Positions 21,527-32,804 of a DNA stretch of 64,000 nucleotides are shown here, piece after piece; the stretch's first letter is position 1, and each line of letters starts with the position of its first letter. The notes beneath the pieces are model-generated. The model searched no databases. It saw nothing but the letters and a program-made list of their open reading frames with translations, and had not been told where the DNA came from. Both the position numbers and the translations under genes were made by a program. Origin of the DNA: Pseudoxanthomonas suwonensis (GTDB taxonomy: Bacteria; Pseudomonadota; Gammaproteobacteria; Xanthomonadales; Xanthomonadaceae); NCBI RefSeq assembly GCF_000972865.1, contig NZ_CP011144.1:3159118-3223117 (forward strand), in the 5' to 3' direction.

Positions 21527-21535
21527 TCAATAAAA

Positions 21536-21572
21536 ATCGTTTATTGCAAAAACTTCGATAGCGAGGGGCTAT
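21536..21572 (-). promoter_or_regulatory. OxyR-like site upstream of katG
   Basis: ATAG-N7-CTAT at 21558-21572 matches a half of the OxyR consensus (two ATAG-N7-CTAT elements 7 bases apart). The expected second element at 21536-21550, ATCG-N7-CAAA, is only a weak match. The block is unusually AT-rich for this genome. Its position, about 70 bases before the small leader frame and 300 before katG, fits control of a longer katG transcript. The assignment rests on motif and gene function only. Confidence 0.4.
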
Positions 21573-21718
21573 GAATGCTGCGGTGCGGCAGCACGCGCCG
21601 GGGATGTCCGCAGCCTACGCCTGGCGTGCGACAGCACCAAGTCCCGCGGTCACGGCACGATTGATGTCCTGCAGGGATGCATGGATCTGCTTCGCGCCCG
21701 CTACGCCATTCCACCGTC

Positions 21719-21738
21719 GTCCCGGCGAACGCCGGGAC
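21719..21738. repeat. Palindrome of the CGTCGTCCCGGCG family, after the cytochrome c peroxidase gene
   Basis: GTCCCGGCG-AA-CGCCGGGAC, with flanks matching half of the element at 17887-17984 (down to CCCAGCG-CTTTC). It lies just past the peroxidase stop codon on that gene's downstream side and may end its transcript. Confidence 0.6.
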
Positions 21739-21751
21739 CCAGCGTCTTTCA

Positions 21752-22810
21752 TCATTCCGGTCGCGGCGTCGCCGCCGTGCTCGCCGGCAGTACCGGGTTG
21801 GCCACCCGCGGCTGGTTGCCCGTCAGGGTATGCAGGAAGCGCGTGATCGATTCGACCTCGGCCGCGTTCAACTCATGGCCGAGCTGGGCGCTGCCCATGA
21901 TCGCCACCGCCTGGCGCAGGTCCCATACCTGGCCACTGTGGAAGTAGGGCGCGGTCAGGGCCACGTTGCGCAGCGGCGCTGCGCGGAACACGTATTCGTC
22001 GCTGGCGGTCTGGGTGACCGCGAAGCGACCCTTGTCGCCCGGCGGCAGCACGTCGGCGCCGGGGCGCTCGACCACGCCGAACGGGTAGTAGGCCTGGCCG
22101 CCCAGATTGACCCCGGCGTGGCAGGCGATGCAGCCCTTCTCCACGAACAGCGACAGGCCGCGCAGCTCCTCGGCGTCCAGGCTGTCGGCGCCGGCCAGGA
22201 AGCGGTCGAAGCGCGAGTCCGGCGTGGTCAGGGTGGTCTCGAACGCCTCCAGTGCGCGGGCCATGTTCTCGAAGTTCACCGGGTCGCGCTCGCGCGGGAA
22301 CGCGCGGCCGAACGCAGCGACGTAGGCGGGCATGCTGCGCAGCGTCGCCTCGACCCGGTCGGGCGTGTTGTTCATCTCCACGCTGGCCTGCACCGGCCCC
22401 TTGGCCTGTTCTTTCAGGTCGGCGGCGCGGCCGTCCCAGAACTGGGCGATGTTGAACACCGCGTTGAGCACGGTCGGTGAGTTGCGCGGGCCCTTCTGCC
22501 AGCCGTGGCCGATCGAGGTCGGCACGTTGTCGGCGCCGCCGGTGGCGACGTTGTGGCAGGTGTTGCAGCTGATCACGTGGCTGCGCGACAGGCGCGGATC
22601 GAAGAATAGCCACTTGCCCAGTTCGACCTGCTCGGCGGTGATCGCCTCGCCGCGTACCTCGGCCACCGCGGTGGGCACCGGCGCGAACAGCGCCTGGGCC
22701 ACGCCGCGCAGTTCGGCCGCATCGGGCGCGGCGGCGGTGGGCGCCTGGGCGAGCGAGGCGGAAGTGGCCAGCGCGACGGCGCAGGCCAGGACGGACGTGC
22801 GGAGCTTCAT
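21752..22810 (-). CDS. Di-haem cytochrome c peroxidase (CcpA/MauG family)
   Basis: Periplasmic enzyme of 352 aa that reduces hydrogen peroxide with electrons from cytochrome c. A Sec signal peptide (MKLRTSVLACAVALATSASLAQA) is followed by two c-type haem motifs: CNTCH (about residue 83, N-terminal peroxidatic haem) and CIACH (about 228, electron-transfer haem). LGKWLFFDPRLS and TAPYFHSGQVWDLRQAV are family blocks. The C-terminus is extended by a short Thr/Ala/Pro tail. It has its own start region and sits upstream of katG on the same strand. Confidence 0.93.
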   Translation of the reverse strand: MKLRTSVLACAVALATSASLAQAPTAAAPDAAELRGVAQALFAPVPTAVAEVRGEAITAEQVELGKWLFFDPRLSRSHVISCNTCHNVATGGADNVPTSIGHGWQKGPRNSPTVLNAVFNIAQFWDGRAADLKEQAKGPVQASVEMNNTPDRVEATLRSMPAYVAAFGRAFPRERDPVNFENMARALEAFETTLTTPDSRFDRFLAGADSLDAEELRGLSLFVEKGCIACHAGVNLGGQAYYPFGVVERPGADVLPPGDKGRFAVTQTASDEYVFRAAPLRNVALTAPYFHSGQVWDLRQAVAIMGSAQLGHELNAAEVESITRFLHTLTGNQPRVANPVLPASTAATPRPE

Positions 22811-23020
22811 GTCGGGCCTCGCGGCTGGCTAGGGACAAGCCAGTTATCCCGCGCGCCGGCATGGCAGGCATTGATCGCGATCAAGCGCCCGCCGCCGGCC
22901 GGCCGGATGGCCATGGCGGCGAGCGCGGTCGATATGCGCAGGCGGCGCGTTGCTTCGGGGGCGGCGCGTGGCGGGGCAGCACTCTCGCGGCCAGCGGCTT
23001 GTCGCCGCCCCAGCCGCCGG

Positions 23021-25621
<2,601 letters not shown>

Positions 25622-25705
25622 TGGTGCTGCGGTGGGGCTGGGGCGCTGATTGTATGGGGCAGGGATGTAATAGTCTCCGGCCGGAGCGGACCGGATAGTG
25701 CCGGC
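25622..25705. promoter_or_regulatory. Divergent mutS / CDF transporter promoter region
   Basis: The gap holds a TACAAT -10-like box for mutS (minus strand, 25649-25654) and a perfect 12-bp palindrome CTCCGGCCGGAG (25675-25686). The palindrome lies close to the start of the metal-transporter gene and could be a metal-regulator operator; no known consensus is matched. Confidence 0.35.
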
Positions 25706-26734
25706 ATGACGCGCGACCACGGCGCCCACGACGGGCAGCACTCCCATCGGGACCATGGCGACCACGGCCATGGGCACGACCACAACCACGACCGCGACCA
25801 CCCGCACGGCCACGGCCATCATCACGGCCCGGGCGGCCACAGCCACGTGCCGTCCGAGATCCGCTTCGAGCGGCCGCTGTGGTGGGCGCTGGGGCTGACC
25901 GCCACGGTGCTGGTGTTCGAGGCGGTTGGTGCCTGGTGGACCAACAGCCTGGCGCTGCTGTCCGACGCGGCGCACATGGCCACCGATACCCTGGCCCTGG
26001 CCATCGCCCTGGTCGCGGTGCGGCTGGCGCGCCGCCCCCCGGACGCGCACCGGACCTACGGCTACGCCCGCTTCGAGGCGCTCGGCGCGCTGGCCAATGG
26101 CATGCTGCTGTTCGTGCTGGCCGGCTACATCCTGTGGGAGGCCTGGCACCGTTTCCGCGAACCGCTGGCGGTGGCCAGCCTGGGCATGCTCGGCGTGGCC
26201 CTGGTCGGCCTGGCCTGCAACCTGGTGGCGATGCGGCTGCTGCACGCCGGCAGCGGGCAGAGCCTGAACCTCAAGGGCGCCTACCTGGAGGTGTGGAGCG
26301 ACATGCTTGGTTCGCTGGCGGTGGTGGTGGCCGCCCTGGTGATCCACGGGACCGGCTGGCGCTGGGTCGATCCGCTGCTGGCGGTCCTGATCGGCCTGTG
26401 GGTGCTGCCGCGGACCTGGGTGCTGGTGCGCGAGGCGCTGAACGTGCTGATGGAGGGCGTGCCGCGCGGGGTGGACCTGGCGGCCGTGCGTGCGGACCTG
26501 AACGGGCATCCGCAGGTGGAGGACGTCCACGACCTGCACGTCTGGGCGCTGGCGTCGCGCACGCCGGCGATGACCGCCCACGTGGTGGTGGCCGCCGCCG
26601 CCGATCCCTCGGCCGTCCGCCGCGAGCTGGTCCGGGTGCTCGGCCAGCGGCACGGCATCGCCCACGTCACCCTGCAGATGGAGGCCGCGGGCGAGGAACA
26701 CTGTGCCGGCGGCGGCTGCCGGCCGGCCGGGTAG
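25706..26734 (+). CDS. Cation diffusion facilitator metal efflux protein (CzcD/ZitB type)
   Basis: Inner-membrane proton antiporter exporting Zn2+ or similar divalent metals, 342 aa. The N-terminal 45 residues are extremely rich in His and Asp ([20 protein letters not shown]), a probable metal buffer. Six transmembrane helices follow, with the TM2 metal site [22 protein letters not shown] and the TM5 site [20 protein letters not shown] (H-x-x-x-D and D-type residues). The cytoplasmic dimer domain has [23 protein letters not shown]. The C-terminus adds a Cys/His motif ([13 protein letters not shown]). It is transcribed divergently from mutS. The metal specificity is inferred from the family. 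Confidence 0.93.
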   Translation: MTRDHGAHDGQHSHRDHGDHGHGHDHNHDRDHPHGHGHHHGPGGHSHVPSEIRFERPLWWALGLTATVLVFEAVGAWWTNSLALLSDAAHMATDTLALAIALVAVRLARRPPDAHRTYGYARFEALGALANGMLLFVLAGYILWEAWHRFREPLAVASLGMLGVALVGLACNLVAMRLLHAGSGQSLNLKGAYLEVWSDMLGSLAVVVAALVIHGTGWRWVDPLLAVLIGLWVLPRTWVLVREALNVLMEGVPRGVDLAAVRADLNGHPQVEDVHDLHVWALASRTPAMTAHVVVAAAADPSAVRRELVRVLGQRHGIAHVTLQMEAAGEEHCAGGGCRPAG

Positions 26735-26927
26735 GGCGCCGCGCCCACCATCCTGAAACGCGGGCCTGCGTATCGCCGCAGCGCAAAATGCGGTAAATGT
26801 GAAGTGGGTTTAACGTTCGGGTGTGGATACGGGTTCGAATGGACCCGTCACCCGCCGCCCCGCGAGGCACGGGGCGCAAGCAGAAAAATAACGAATTACC
26901 GCCATCACACACTCTTGGGGAGGGAAC

Positions 26928-29579
26928 ATGGCTCGTGCAACCCTGCAACACACCGGACTTGCGATCGCCGTTGTCGCGGCGCTGACCTGCATGGCCGCCG
27001 CGCCGGCGGCGCACGCACAGGAGGAGAGGACCGAAGAGCCGGTGACCCTGGCGACCATGACCGTCACCGCGCAGAAGCGCGAGGAAGCCCTGCAGGACGT
27101 GCCGATCTCGGTGACCGCCCTGTCGGAACAGCTGCTGCAGGACACCGGCGTGCGCGACATCAAGGACCTGCAGGTCCTGGTCCCCGGCATGACCGTGACC
27201 AGCACCCAGAGCGAGGCGATCACCACCGCGCGCATCCGCGGCATCGGCACCGTCGGCGACAACGTCGGCCTGGAGTCCTCGGTCGGCATCGTCATCGACG
27301 GCGTCTACCGGCCGCGCAACAGCGTCGGCTTCGTCGACCTCGGCCAGCTCGAGCGCATCGAGGTGCTCAAGGGGCCGCAGGGCACGGTGTTCGGCAAGAA
27401 CACCTCCGCCGGCGTGATCAACGTGGTCACCCGCCGTCCCAGCTTCACCCAGAGCGCCGAAGGCGAGATCACCGTGGGCAACTACGGCGCGTGGGGTGTA
27501 GCCGGCAGCTACAACGACGCGCTCGGGGAGAACGCCGCGCTCAACGTCTACGCCGCCAAGCGCACGCGCGACGGCTGGATGGACGTGCGCACCGGCAACG
27601 GCCCACGCCGCGAGACCGACGACTACGACCAGAACTTCCACACCCTGCGCGGCAAGCTGCTGGTCGAGCCCAGCGACACGGTCGAGGTCATCTTCACCGC
27701 CGACTACACCAGCCGCGAGGAGAACTGCTGCACCGCCGTGCAGACCACCGTCGGCGCCACCTCGGCGATCATCAACGGCGTGGCCGGCGGCGGCAAGGCG
27801 ATCGCCGCCCCGGGCGACGATCCGTTCGACCGCGTCGCCTACAGCAACCGTTCGACCAGCCAGGACATCAAGGACAAGGGCGTGTCGATGGAGATCAACT
27901 GGGACATGGAGGCGCTGGGCGGCGCCACCCTGACCTCGATCACCGCTTCGCGCGACTGGCAGGCGATCAACGGCCTGGACTACGACTTCACCACCGCCGA
28001 TTTGATCTACCGCAACCCGAACGCGGACGAGTCGTTCACCGGCTTCGAGACCTTCAGCCAGGAGTTGCGCCTGACCGGTGCGACCGACAGGGTCGACTGG
28101 ATGGTCGGCATCTTCTATTCCGACGAGGACCTCAACCGCACCGAGACCTACCGCGTCGGCGCCGGCTACGAGCCGTTCCTGTCGACCCTGGTCGGCTCGC
28201 AGCTGCTGGCGCAGATGGCGGCGCAGCTGGCGCCGCTGGGCCTGACGGTCAACACCGCCAACCCGGCGCTGCTGTTCTCGCAGGTGTCCGGCCAGCCGTT
28301 CGGCACCAACTTCGCCGGCCTCGGCGCGCTCGATCGCCACCGCCAGAACGCCAAGAGCAGCGCGCTGTTCACCAACAACACCTGGCACGCCACCGACGCG
28401 CTCGACCTGACCCTGGGCCTGCGCTACACCCGCGAGAAGAAGACGCTGGATTCGGCCTACACCAATCCCAACGGCAGCATCGGCTGCGGTGCCACGCTGG
28501 CCAATCCCACCGCCCGCGTGGGCGGTGCCCTCGCCCAGCGCATCAACGGCTTCGCCTCGCTGCCGGCGCCCACGCAGCAGGCGATCCTGGCCCAGCTGCT
28601 GCCGGTGGCGGTGCCGGCGATCGTCGGCCGCATGTGCCTGCCCTGGACCAATGCGCTGCACAACGGCCGCAACACCCGCCAGGAGATGGACGAGAAGGAG
28701 TGGTCCGGCACGGTCAAGGCGGCCTACCGCTGGAACGACAGCGTGATGGGCTACGCCTCGGCCGCCCGCGGCTACAAGGGCGGCGGCTTCAACCTGGACC
28801 GCGTGCAGTCGGCCGATGGCACCTCGATCGGCGCGCCGGGCATCCTCCCGGCGGACGACACCTCGTTCCCGGGCGAGTTCGTCGACAGCTACGAGCTGGG
28901 CACCAAGACCACCTGGGCCGACGGCAACCTGCTGCTGAACGCGGCGTTGTTCTACCAGAAGTACACCGACTTCCAGCTCAACAGCTTCCTCGGCACCAGC
29001 TTCGTGGTCCGTTCGATCCCGGAAGTCGTGTCCCAGGGCGTGGACACCGAAATCCTGTGGCAGCCCAAGGCGGTGGACGGGCTGATGCTGCAGGGCGGCC
29101 TGATGTACGCCGACACCCGGTATGGCGACGACATCCCGGGCGGCGACTTCACGCCGCCGCCGGGACCGACGGGCTGCTGCGCGCTGTACAAGCTGCCGGG
29201 CGCGCAGATGAGCTTCGCGCCGAAGTGGTCCGGCTCGATCTCGGCGACCTACGAATGGGACTTCGGCAGCGACCTGGTCGGCCGCTTCAACATCGGCGCC
29301 AAGTACATGTCCGAGTACAACACCGGTTCGGACCTGGACCCGGAGAAGATGCAGGACGCCTTCACCGTGGCCAACGCCCGGATCGGTTTCGGCGCGCGTG
29401 ACCAGCGCTGGATGGTGGAGCTGTGGAGCAGCAACCTGTTCGATACCGAGTATGTGCAGGTGGGCTTCGACGGGCCGTTGCAGGCGCCCACTTCGATCCC
29501 GAACGATCCGAACAACACCTACAACGCCTTCCTCGGCGCGCCGCGGATGTACGGGGTGACCTTCCGCGTGCGTTACTGA
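26928..29579 (+). CDS. TonB-dependent outer-membrane receptor, substrate unknown
   Basis: 883 aa. Signal peptide MARATLQHTGLAIAVVAALT to AAHA/QEE (cleavage near residue 30), a TonB box around ATMTVTAQKRE, a plug domain (VPISVTALSEQLLQDTG, LVPGMTV, RIRGIGTVGDN, GVYRPRNSVGFVDLGQLERI, LKGPQGTVFGKNTSAGVINVVTRRP), and a 22-strand barrel ending YGVTFRVRY. The plug is of the iron-complex/secondary-metabolite type common in Xanthomonas, Caulobacter and sphingomonads, unlike the two carbohydrate-type receptors later in the window. Its promoter has no TATTC-N7-GAATA site. It shares the GGGGAGGGAAC ribosome-site block 7 bases from ATG. A terminator follows at once. Confidence 0.92.
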   Translation: MARATLQHTGLAIAVVAALTCMAAAPAAHAQEERTEEPVTLATMTVTAQKREEALQDVPISVTALSEQLLQDTGVRDIKDLQVLVPGMTVTSTQSEAITTARIRGIGTVGDNVGLESSVGIVIDGVYRPRNSVGFVDLGQLERIEVLKGPQGTVFGKNTSAGVINVVTRRPSFTQSAEGEITVGNYGAWGVAGSYNDALGENAALNVYAAKRTRDGWMDVRTGNGPRRETDDYDQNFHTLRGKLLVEPSDTVEVIFTADYTSREENCCTAVQTTVGATSAIINGVAGGGKAIAAPGDDPFDRVAYSNRSTSQDIKDKGVSMEINWDMEALGGATLTSITASRDWQAINGLDYDFTTADLIYRNPNADESFTGFETFSQELRLTGATDRVDWMVGIFYSDEDLNRTETYRVGAGYEPFLSTLVGSQLLAQMAAQLAPLGLTVNTANPALLFSQVSGQPFGTNFAGLGALDRHRQNAKSSALFTNNTWHATDALDLTLGLRYTREKKTLDSAYTNPNGSIGCGATLANPTARVGGALAQRINGFASLPAPTQQAILAQLLPVAVPAIVGRMCLPWTNALHNGRNTRQEMDEKEWSGTVKAAYRWNDSVMGYASAARGYKGGGFNLDRVQSADGTSIGAPGILPADDTSFPGEFVDSYELGTKTTWADGNLLLNAALFYQKYTDFQLNSFLGTSFVVRSIPEVVSQGVDTEILWQPKAVDGLMLQGGLMYADTRYGDDIPGGDFTPPPGPTGCCALYKLPGAQMSFAPKWSGSISATYEWDFGSDLVGRFNIGAKYMSEYNTGSDLDPEKMQDAFTVANARIGFGARDQRWMVELWSSNLFDTEYVQVGFDGPLQAPTSIPNDPNNTYNAFLGAPRMYGVTFRVRY

Positions 29580-29601
29580 GCGCGGCAGTGACGGATGGGT
29601 G

Positions 29602-29634
29602 CAGGGGGTCGCTTCGGCGGCCCCCTGTTTTTTT
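29602..29634 (+). terminator. Rho-independent terminator of the TonB receptor gene
   Basis: Stem CAGGGGG-N14-CCCCCTG (29602-29627), tightened by an inner hairpin, followed by seven T residues. It lies 23 bases after the stop. Confidence 0.9.
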
Positions 29635-29636
29635 CC

Positions 29637-29952
29637 GGTTCTTTCCCAATTCCGGGGAGGGTCGCTCGGATGCTGGGTCAGTGACAGGGTCGCAAAGCCA
29701 AAGGCGTCGGTTCGATGGGCCGCCATCGCTACGGCCGCTTGGAGCAGAAGCGCTGGCTTCGGCCGGGGGCCGCCGTCCTGCCGGGGTATGGCTTACCCCT
29801 CGGTCGGGCATCCTGCCCTCAACTCGGGGCCGTGGCACCTCCCTGTGCCACTTGCGCCATACCCCGGCAGGACGACGTCCTCGAGCGGCATTGCGGTCGT
29901 GGCTTCTATGGCTTGGCGAAAAACACCGCGATCTGACGGTTCCAGGCTTCCT
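29637..29952 (+). repeat. Repeat element A, copy 1
   Basis: A non-coding element of about 310 bp. Its right half is a long hairpin with perfect 18-bp arms GTCCTGCCGGGGTATGGC (29775-29792) and its complement (29856-29873), enclosing smaller hairpins such as GTGGCAC-N6-GTGCCAC. The same element, in the opposite orientation and with few differences, lies at 55611-55923, and a decayed copy at 39299-39615. Its left end adjoins the preceding terminator; its right end touches a REP pair. Confidence 0.88.
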
Positions 29953-30169
29953 GTAGGAGTCCAGCTTGCTGGCGACCCGGGCGTCGGGACCATGAGGGCG
30001 TCGCCTGTGCCGAGGTCGTCGTGTCGCCGGCTGAACCCGGCTCCTACAACCGCCACGGCGCGGCCGCTCTTGTGTAGGAGCTGACTTCAGTCGGCGACAC
30101 GGGCGTCGGAACCATGAGGGCGTCGCCTGTGCCGGCGGCATCGCGTCGCGGTCAAACCCGGCTCCTACA
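29953..30169. repeat. Two REP pairs (BIMEs) between elements A and B
   Basis: Units at 29953-30048 and 30073-30169, each opening TGTAGGAG and closing CTCCTACA, with palindromic ends (TCCAGCTTGCTGG, CCGGCTGAACCCGG, CTGACTTCAGTCGG). The joining linker CCGCCACGGCGCGGCCGCTC matches the linkers of the 39-kb copy in reverse. The two units differ in their palindromes, so they are not a recent duplication. Confidence 0.9.
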
Positions 30170-30191
30170 GAACGGCGCGGGCGACGCAACG

Positions 30192-30385
30192 ACGGCTGTT
30201 GCTTCTGGACGCCGGAACGGAGCCACGCCCCCCACGTTCCCGAAGACGTGGCAGTGCGGGTGTGTTGCGGCAGCGGCCATGGATGGCCGCGTCGGCGAGT
30301 CGGCACAGGGATGTGCCGTCGAGCCGACCGCAACACACCCGCACTGCCGCGGCTCAGCCCGAAGCCCACCACCCCAGGCGCTCTT
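30192..30385 (-). repeat. Repeat element B, copy 1
   Basis: A 190-bp element whose core has perfect 21-bp arms at 30250-30270 and 30328-30348 (beginning GGCAGTGCGGGTGTGTT) enclosing two small hairpins (CGGCCAT-GG-ATGGCCG and GGCACA-GGG-ATGTGCC). Copies 2 and 3 lie at 38874-39066 and 55300-55490 on the opposite strand. Flanks are conserved on both sides as well (AGCAACAGCC at one end, GGCTTCGGGCTGAGCCG at the other). No protein is encoded. Confidence 0.88.
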
Positions 30386-30447
30386 GCGGTTGCCTTTGCC
30401 GTTGCCGTTGCCGTTGCCTTTGCCTTTGCCGTTGCCTTTGCCGTTGC
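30384..30447. repeat. Degenerate hexanucleotide repeat (TTGCCT/TTGCCG)
   Basis: About ten tandem copies of TTGCC(T/G) immediately after element B and about 95 bases before pncC. Looser runs of the same kind (CTTTTGCTC, CCTTTGCCC, GCTTTCGCTC) occur at 39465-39520 inside the 39-kb island. It could be a polymorphic simple repeat. Confidence 0.8.
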
Positions 30448-30540
30448 GCTCCCCTCCACCAGACCAAGCACCTTTGGCGGGCAGACAGGCGCCGGCGTTT
30501 GGGCTAAAACGGGCAGCGACCCCGCACGCGATCCCGGACG

Positions 30541-31038
30541 ATGCCCATTCCCACCGATGCGCAGCTGCACGAGCAGGCCCAGGCTCTGGGCGGGCGCCTG
30601 CGCGCCGCGCGCGACCACCTGGTCACCGCCGAGAGCTGCACAGGTGGCTGGATCGCCAAGTGCCTGACCGACATCGCCGGCTCCTCGGACTGGTTCGACT
30701 GCGGCCTGGTGGTCTACAGCTACGAGGCCAAGCAGGGCCTGCTCGGCGTGCATCCGCAGACCCTGGAGGAGCACGGCGCGGTCAGCCGCGAGACCGCGAT
30801 CGAGATGGTCTCCGGCGCGCTGGTCCACTCCGGTGCCAGCGTGGCGGTGGCGGTGACCGGCATCGCCGGCCCGGGCGGCGGCAGCGCGGACAAGCCGGTG
30901 GGCACGGTCTGGATCGCGTGGAAGCGGCGCGGCGGCTACGCCCGCGCGCAGGCGTTCCATTTCGACGGCGACCGCGAGGCGGTGCGCCGGCAGACGGTCG
31001 GCCAGGCGCTGGCCGGGATCGCGGAGCTGCTGGCATGA
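30541..31038 (+). CDS. pncC: Nicotinamide-nucleotide amidase, CinA C-terminal family
   Basis: 165 aa, the stand-alone CinA C-terminal domain. It deamidates nicotinamide mononucleotide to nicotinate mononucleotide in the pyridine-nucleotide salvage cycle. Family motifs: VTAESCTGGWIAKCLTDIAGSSDWFDCGLVVYS (catalytic Ser/Thr region), LEEHGAVSRETAIEMVSGAL, and AVTGIAGPGGGSADKPVGTVWIAW. The N-terminal COG1058 domain of full-length CinA is absent. It heads the row pncC, ubiB-like, lexA, recA, recX; CinA-family genes beside recA are common in bacteria. Confidence 0.92.
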   Translation: MPIPTDAQLHEQAQALGGRLRAARDHLVTAESCTGGWIAKCLTDIAGSSDWFDCGLVVYSYEAKQGLLGVHPQTLEEHGAVSRETAIEMVSGALVHSGASVAVAVTGIAGPGGGSADKPVGTVWIAWKRRGGYARAQAFHFDGDREAVRRQTVGQALAGIAELLA

Positions 31039-31075
31039 GCGTGGGCGGCGCGCGCCGGCCGCGGAGGGCAGCGTG

Positions 31076-32758
31076 ATGTGGGAGACGCTGGGCACCGTCC
31101 GCGACCTCGGCCGGCTGCAGGAGATCGCCTCGGTCCTGATCCGCTACGGCTTCGGCGACATGGTCCGCAGGATCGGCCTGGCCGGCGCGCTGGAGCGCGC
31201 CGGGCGCCTGCTGCACTGGCAGGACCCGCAGGCGATGGCGAACATGGCCCCGCCCGAGCGGGTGCGCCGCGCGCTGGAAGACCTGGGCCCGACCTTCGTC
31301 AAGCTCGGCCAGGTGCTGGCCACGCGCGTGGATCTGTTCCCGCCGGAGTGGATCGCCGAACTGGGCAAGCTGCAGAACGCGGTGCCGGCGCTGCCGTTCG
31401 AGCGCGTGCGCCCGCAACTAGTGGAGGACCTGGGCGCCGAGCCGGAAACCGTGTTCGCGCAGCTGGATCCGGTGCCGCTGGCCGCCGCCTCGCTGGCCCA
31501 GGCCCACCGCGCCTGGCTGGCCGACGGCATCGCGGTGGTGCTGAAGATCCGCCGCCCCGGCATCCGCGACACGGTCGAGGCCGACCTGCGCCTGCTGGCG
31601 CGGCTGGCCGAGATCGTCGAGGCGCAGGCGCCGGACCTGCAGCGCTACCGCCCGCGCGAAGTGGTGCAGCAGTTCGCGCTGTCGCTGCGGCGCGAACTGG
31701 ACTTCGCCGCCGAGTGCCGCAATGCCGAACGCATCGCCGGCAACTTCGCCGGCCACGACGAGATCCTGGTGCCGCGCGTGCATTGGCAGTGGACCAGCGA
31801 ACGGCTCAACGTGCAGGACTTCGTGGTCGGCATCCCGGGGCCGGACCTGGCCGCGGTGGACGCCGCCGGCATGGACCGCAAGCGGTTGGCCGCGGTCGGC
31901 GCCGGCATCGTGCTGAAGATGGTGCTGGAGGACGGCTTCTTCCACGCCGACCCGCACCCGGGGAACATCTTCTACCTGCCGGGCGAGCGCATCGGCGTGA
32001 TCGACTTCGGCATGGTCGGGCGCGTATCCGAACAGCGCCGCTTCCAGATCGTGCAACTGCTGCACGGCCTGGTCGAGCGCGACGCCGAGGCGGTGACCGA
32101 CGTGCTGCTGGAGTGGGGCGAGGGCGGTGGCGAGGCCGACGAGTCGCGGTTGCAGGCCGACATCGGCGCCTTCGTCGACCAGTACCGCGGCGTGCCGCTG
32201 AAGGACCTGCGGATGGGCACGATGCTCACCGACGTGACCACGATCCTGCGCGAGCACGGCCTGAGCCTGCCGCCGGACCTGGCGCTGATGATCAAGGCCT
32301 TCCTCACCCTGGAGGGCTTCGGCCGCCAGCTCGACCCGGATTTCGACATGGCCAGCGCCGCGCGGCCGTTCCTCGAACAGGTGCTGCTGGACCGCTGGTC
32401 GCCGCGCGCGCTGCTGCGCCGGGGCCGGCGCGGCGCGATCGACGCGCTGGAACTGGCCGGCGACCTGCCGCGCGAGCTGCGCCGCCTGCTGCGCGCGGCC
32501 CGGCGCGGGCGCCTGAACATGCAGATCGAGGTGACCTCGCTCAAGGCCTTCGGCGACCAGGTCGACCGCGCCGCCAACCGGCTGACCATGGGCGTGGTCA
32601 CCGCCGCGCTGGTGATCGGCTCGTCGATCGTGATGAACAGTGCCGGCGGCGGCGTGCCCAGCCGCTGGCTGCTGGCGCTGGGCGTGCTCGGCTTCGTCGG
32701 TGCGGCGCTGACCGGGCTGTGGATCCTGGTGTCGATCTGGCGCAGCGGGCGGCGCTGA
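31076..32758 (+). CDS. UbiB/ABC1-family atypical kinase
   Basis: 560 aa with the protein-kinase-like ADCK fold. The family-specific KxGQ motif is in LGPTFVKLGQVLATR. The Ala-rich loop AAASLAQAHRA replaces the P-loop, VVLKIRRPGI holds the conserved Lys, FFHADPHPGNIF is the catalytic loop and VIDFGMVGR the DFG-like metal site. Two C-terminal transmembrane helices (MGVVTAALVIGSSIVM and LLALGVLGFVGAALTGLWIL) anchor it, as in UbiB, which supports ubiquinone synthesis. Whether this paralogue serves ubiquinone or another lipid is open. ATG 31076 is chosen over GTG 31073 because GGAGGG lies 7 bases upstream. Confidence 0.88.
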   Translation: MWETLGTVRDLGRLQEIASVLIRYGFGDMVRRIGLAGALERAGRLLHWQDPQAMANMAPPERVRRALEDLGPTFVKLGQVLATRVDLFPPEWIAELGKLQNAVPALPFERVRPQLVEDLGAEPETVFAQLDPVPLAAASLAQAHRAWLADGIAVVLKIRRPGIRDTVEADLRLLARLAEIVEAQAPDLQRYRPREVVQQFALSLRRELDFAAECRNAERIAGNFAGHDEILVPRVHWQWTSERLNVQDFVVGIPGPDLAAVDAAGMDRKRLAAVGAGIVLKMVLEDGFFHADPHPGNIFYLPGERIGVIDFGMVGRVSEQRRFQIVQLLHGLVERDAEAVTDVLLEWGEGGGEADESRLQADIGAFVDQYRGVPLKDLRMGTMLTDVTTILREHGLSLPPDLALMIKAFLTLEGFGRQLDPDFDMASAARPFLEQVLLDRWSPRALLRRGRRGAIDALELAGDLPRELRRLLRAARRGRLNMQIEVTSLKAFGDQVDRAANRLTMGVVTAALVIGSSIVMNSAGGGVPSRWLLALGVLGFVGAALTGLWILVSIWRSGRR

Positions 32759-32783
32759 GAAGGGGGTTGCGGCTGACCGTCTG

Positions 32784-32802
32784 TTAGTAGTATTACTACT
32801 AA
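32784..32802. promoter_or_regulatory. LexA box of lexA
   Basis: Perfect 19-bp palindrome TTAGTAGTATTACTACTAA, the LexA operator form described for Xanthomonas (TTAG-N6-TACTA). It ends two bases before the lexA ATG, so LexA would cover the ribosome-binding zone and the start codon region as well as block transcription. It implies autoregulation and SOS induction of lexA. Confidence 0.93.
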
Positions 32803-32804
32803 CC

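Noticed and set aside
21571..21846. Rightward gene starting after the OxyR-like motif
   Set aside because: No ribosome site, no recognisable protein, and it overlaps the 3' end of the cytochrome c peroxidase gene on the other strand.
26735..26927. LysR operator before the TonB receptor at 26928
   Set aside because: No TATTC-N7-GAATA or GGAATA half site with the right spacing was found, so this receptor is left out of the predicted regulon.
29595..30180. Coding regions within the repeat islands (for example frames of 60-180 codons)
   Set aside because: The same frames recur only because the DNA repeats; they lack ribosome sites, are Arg/Pro/Gly-rich and cross hairpins. Conservation follows stems, not codons.
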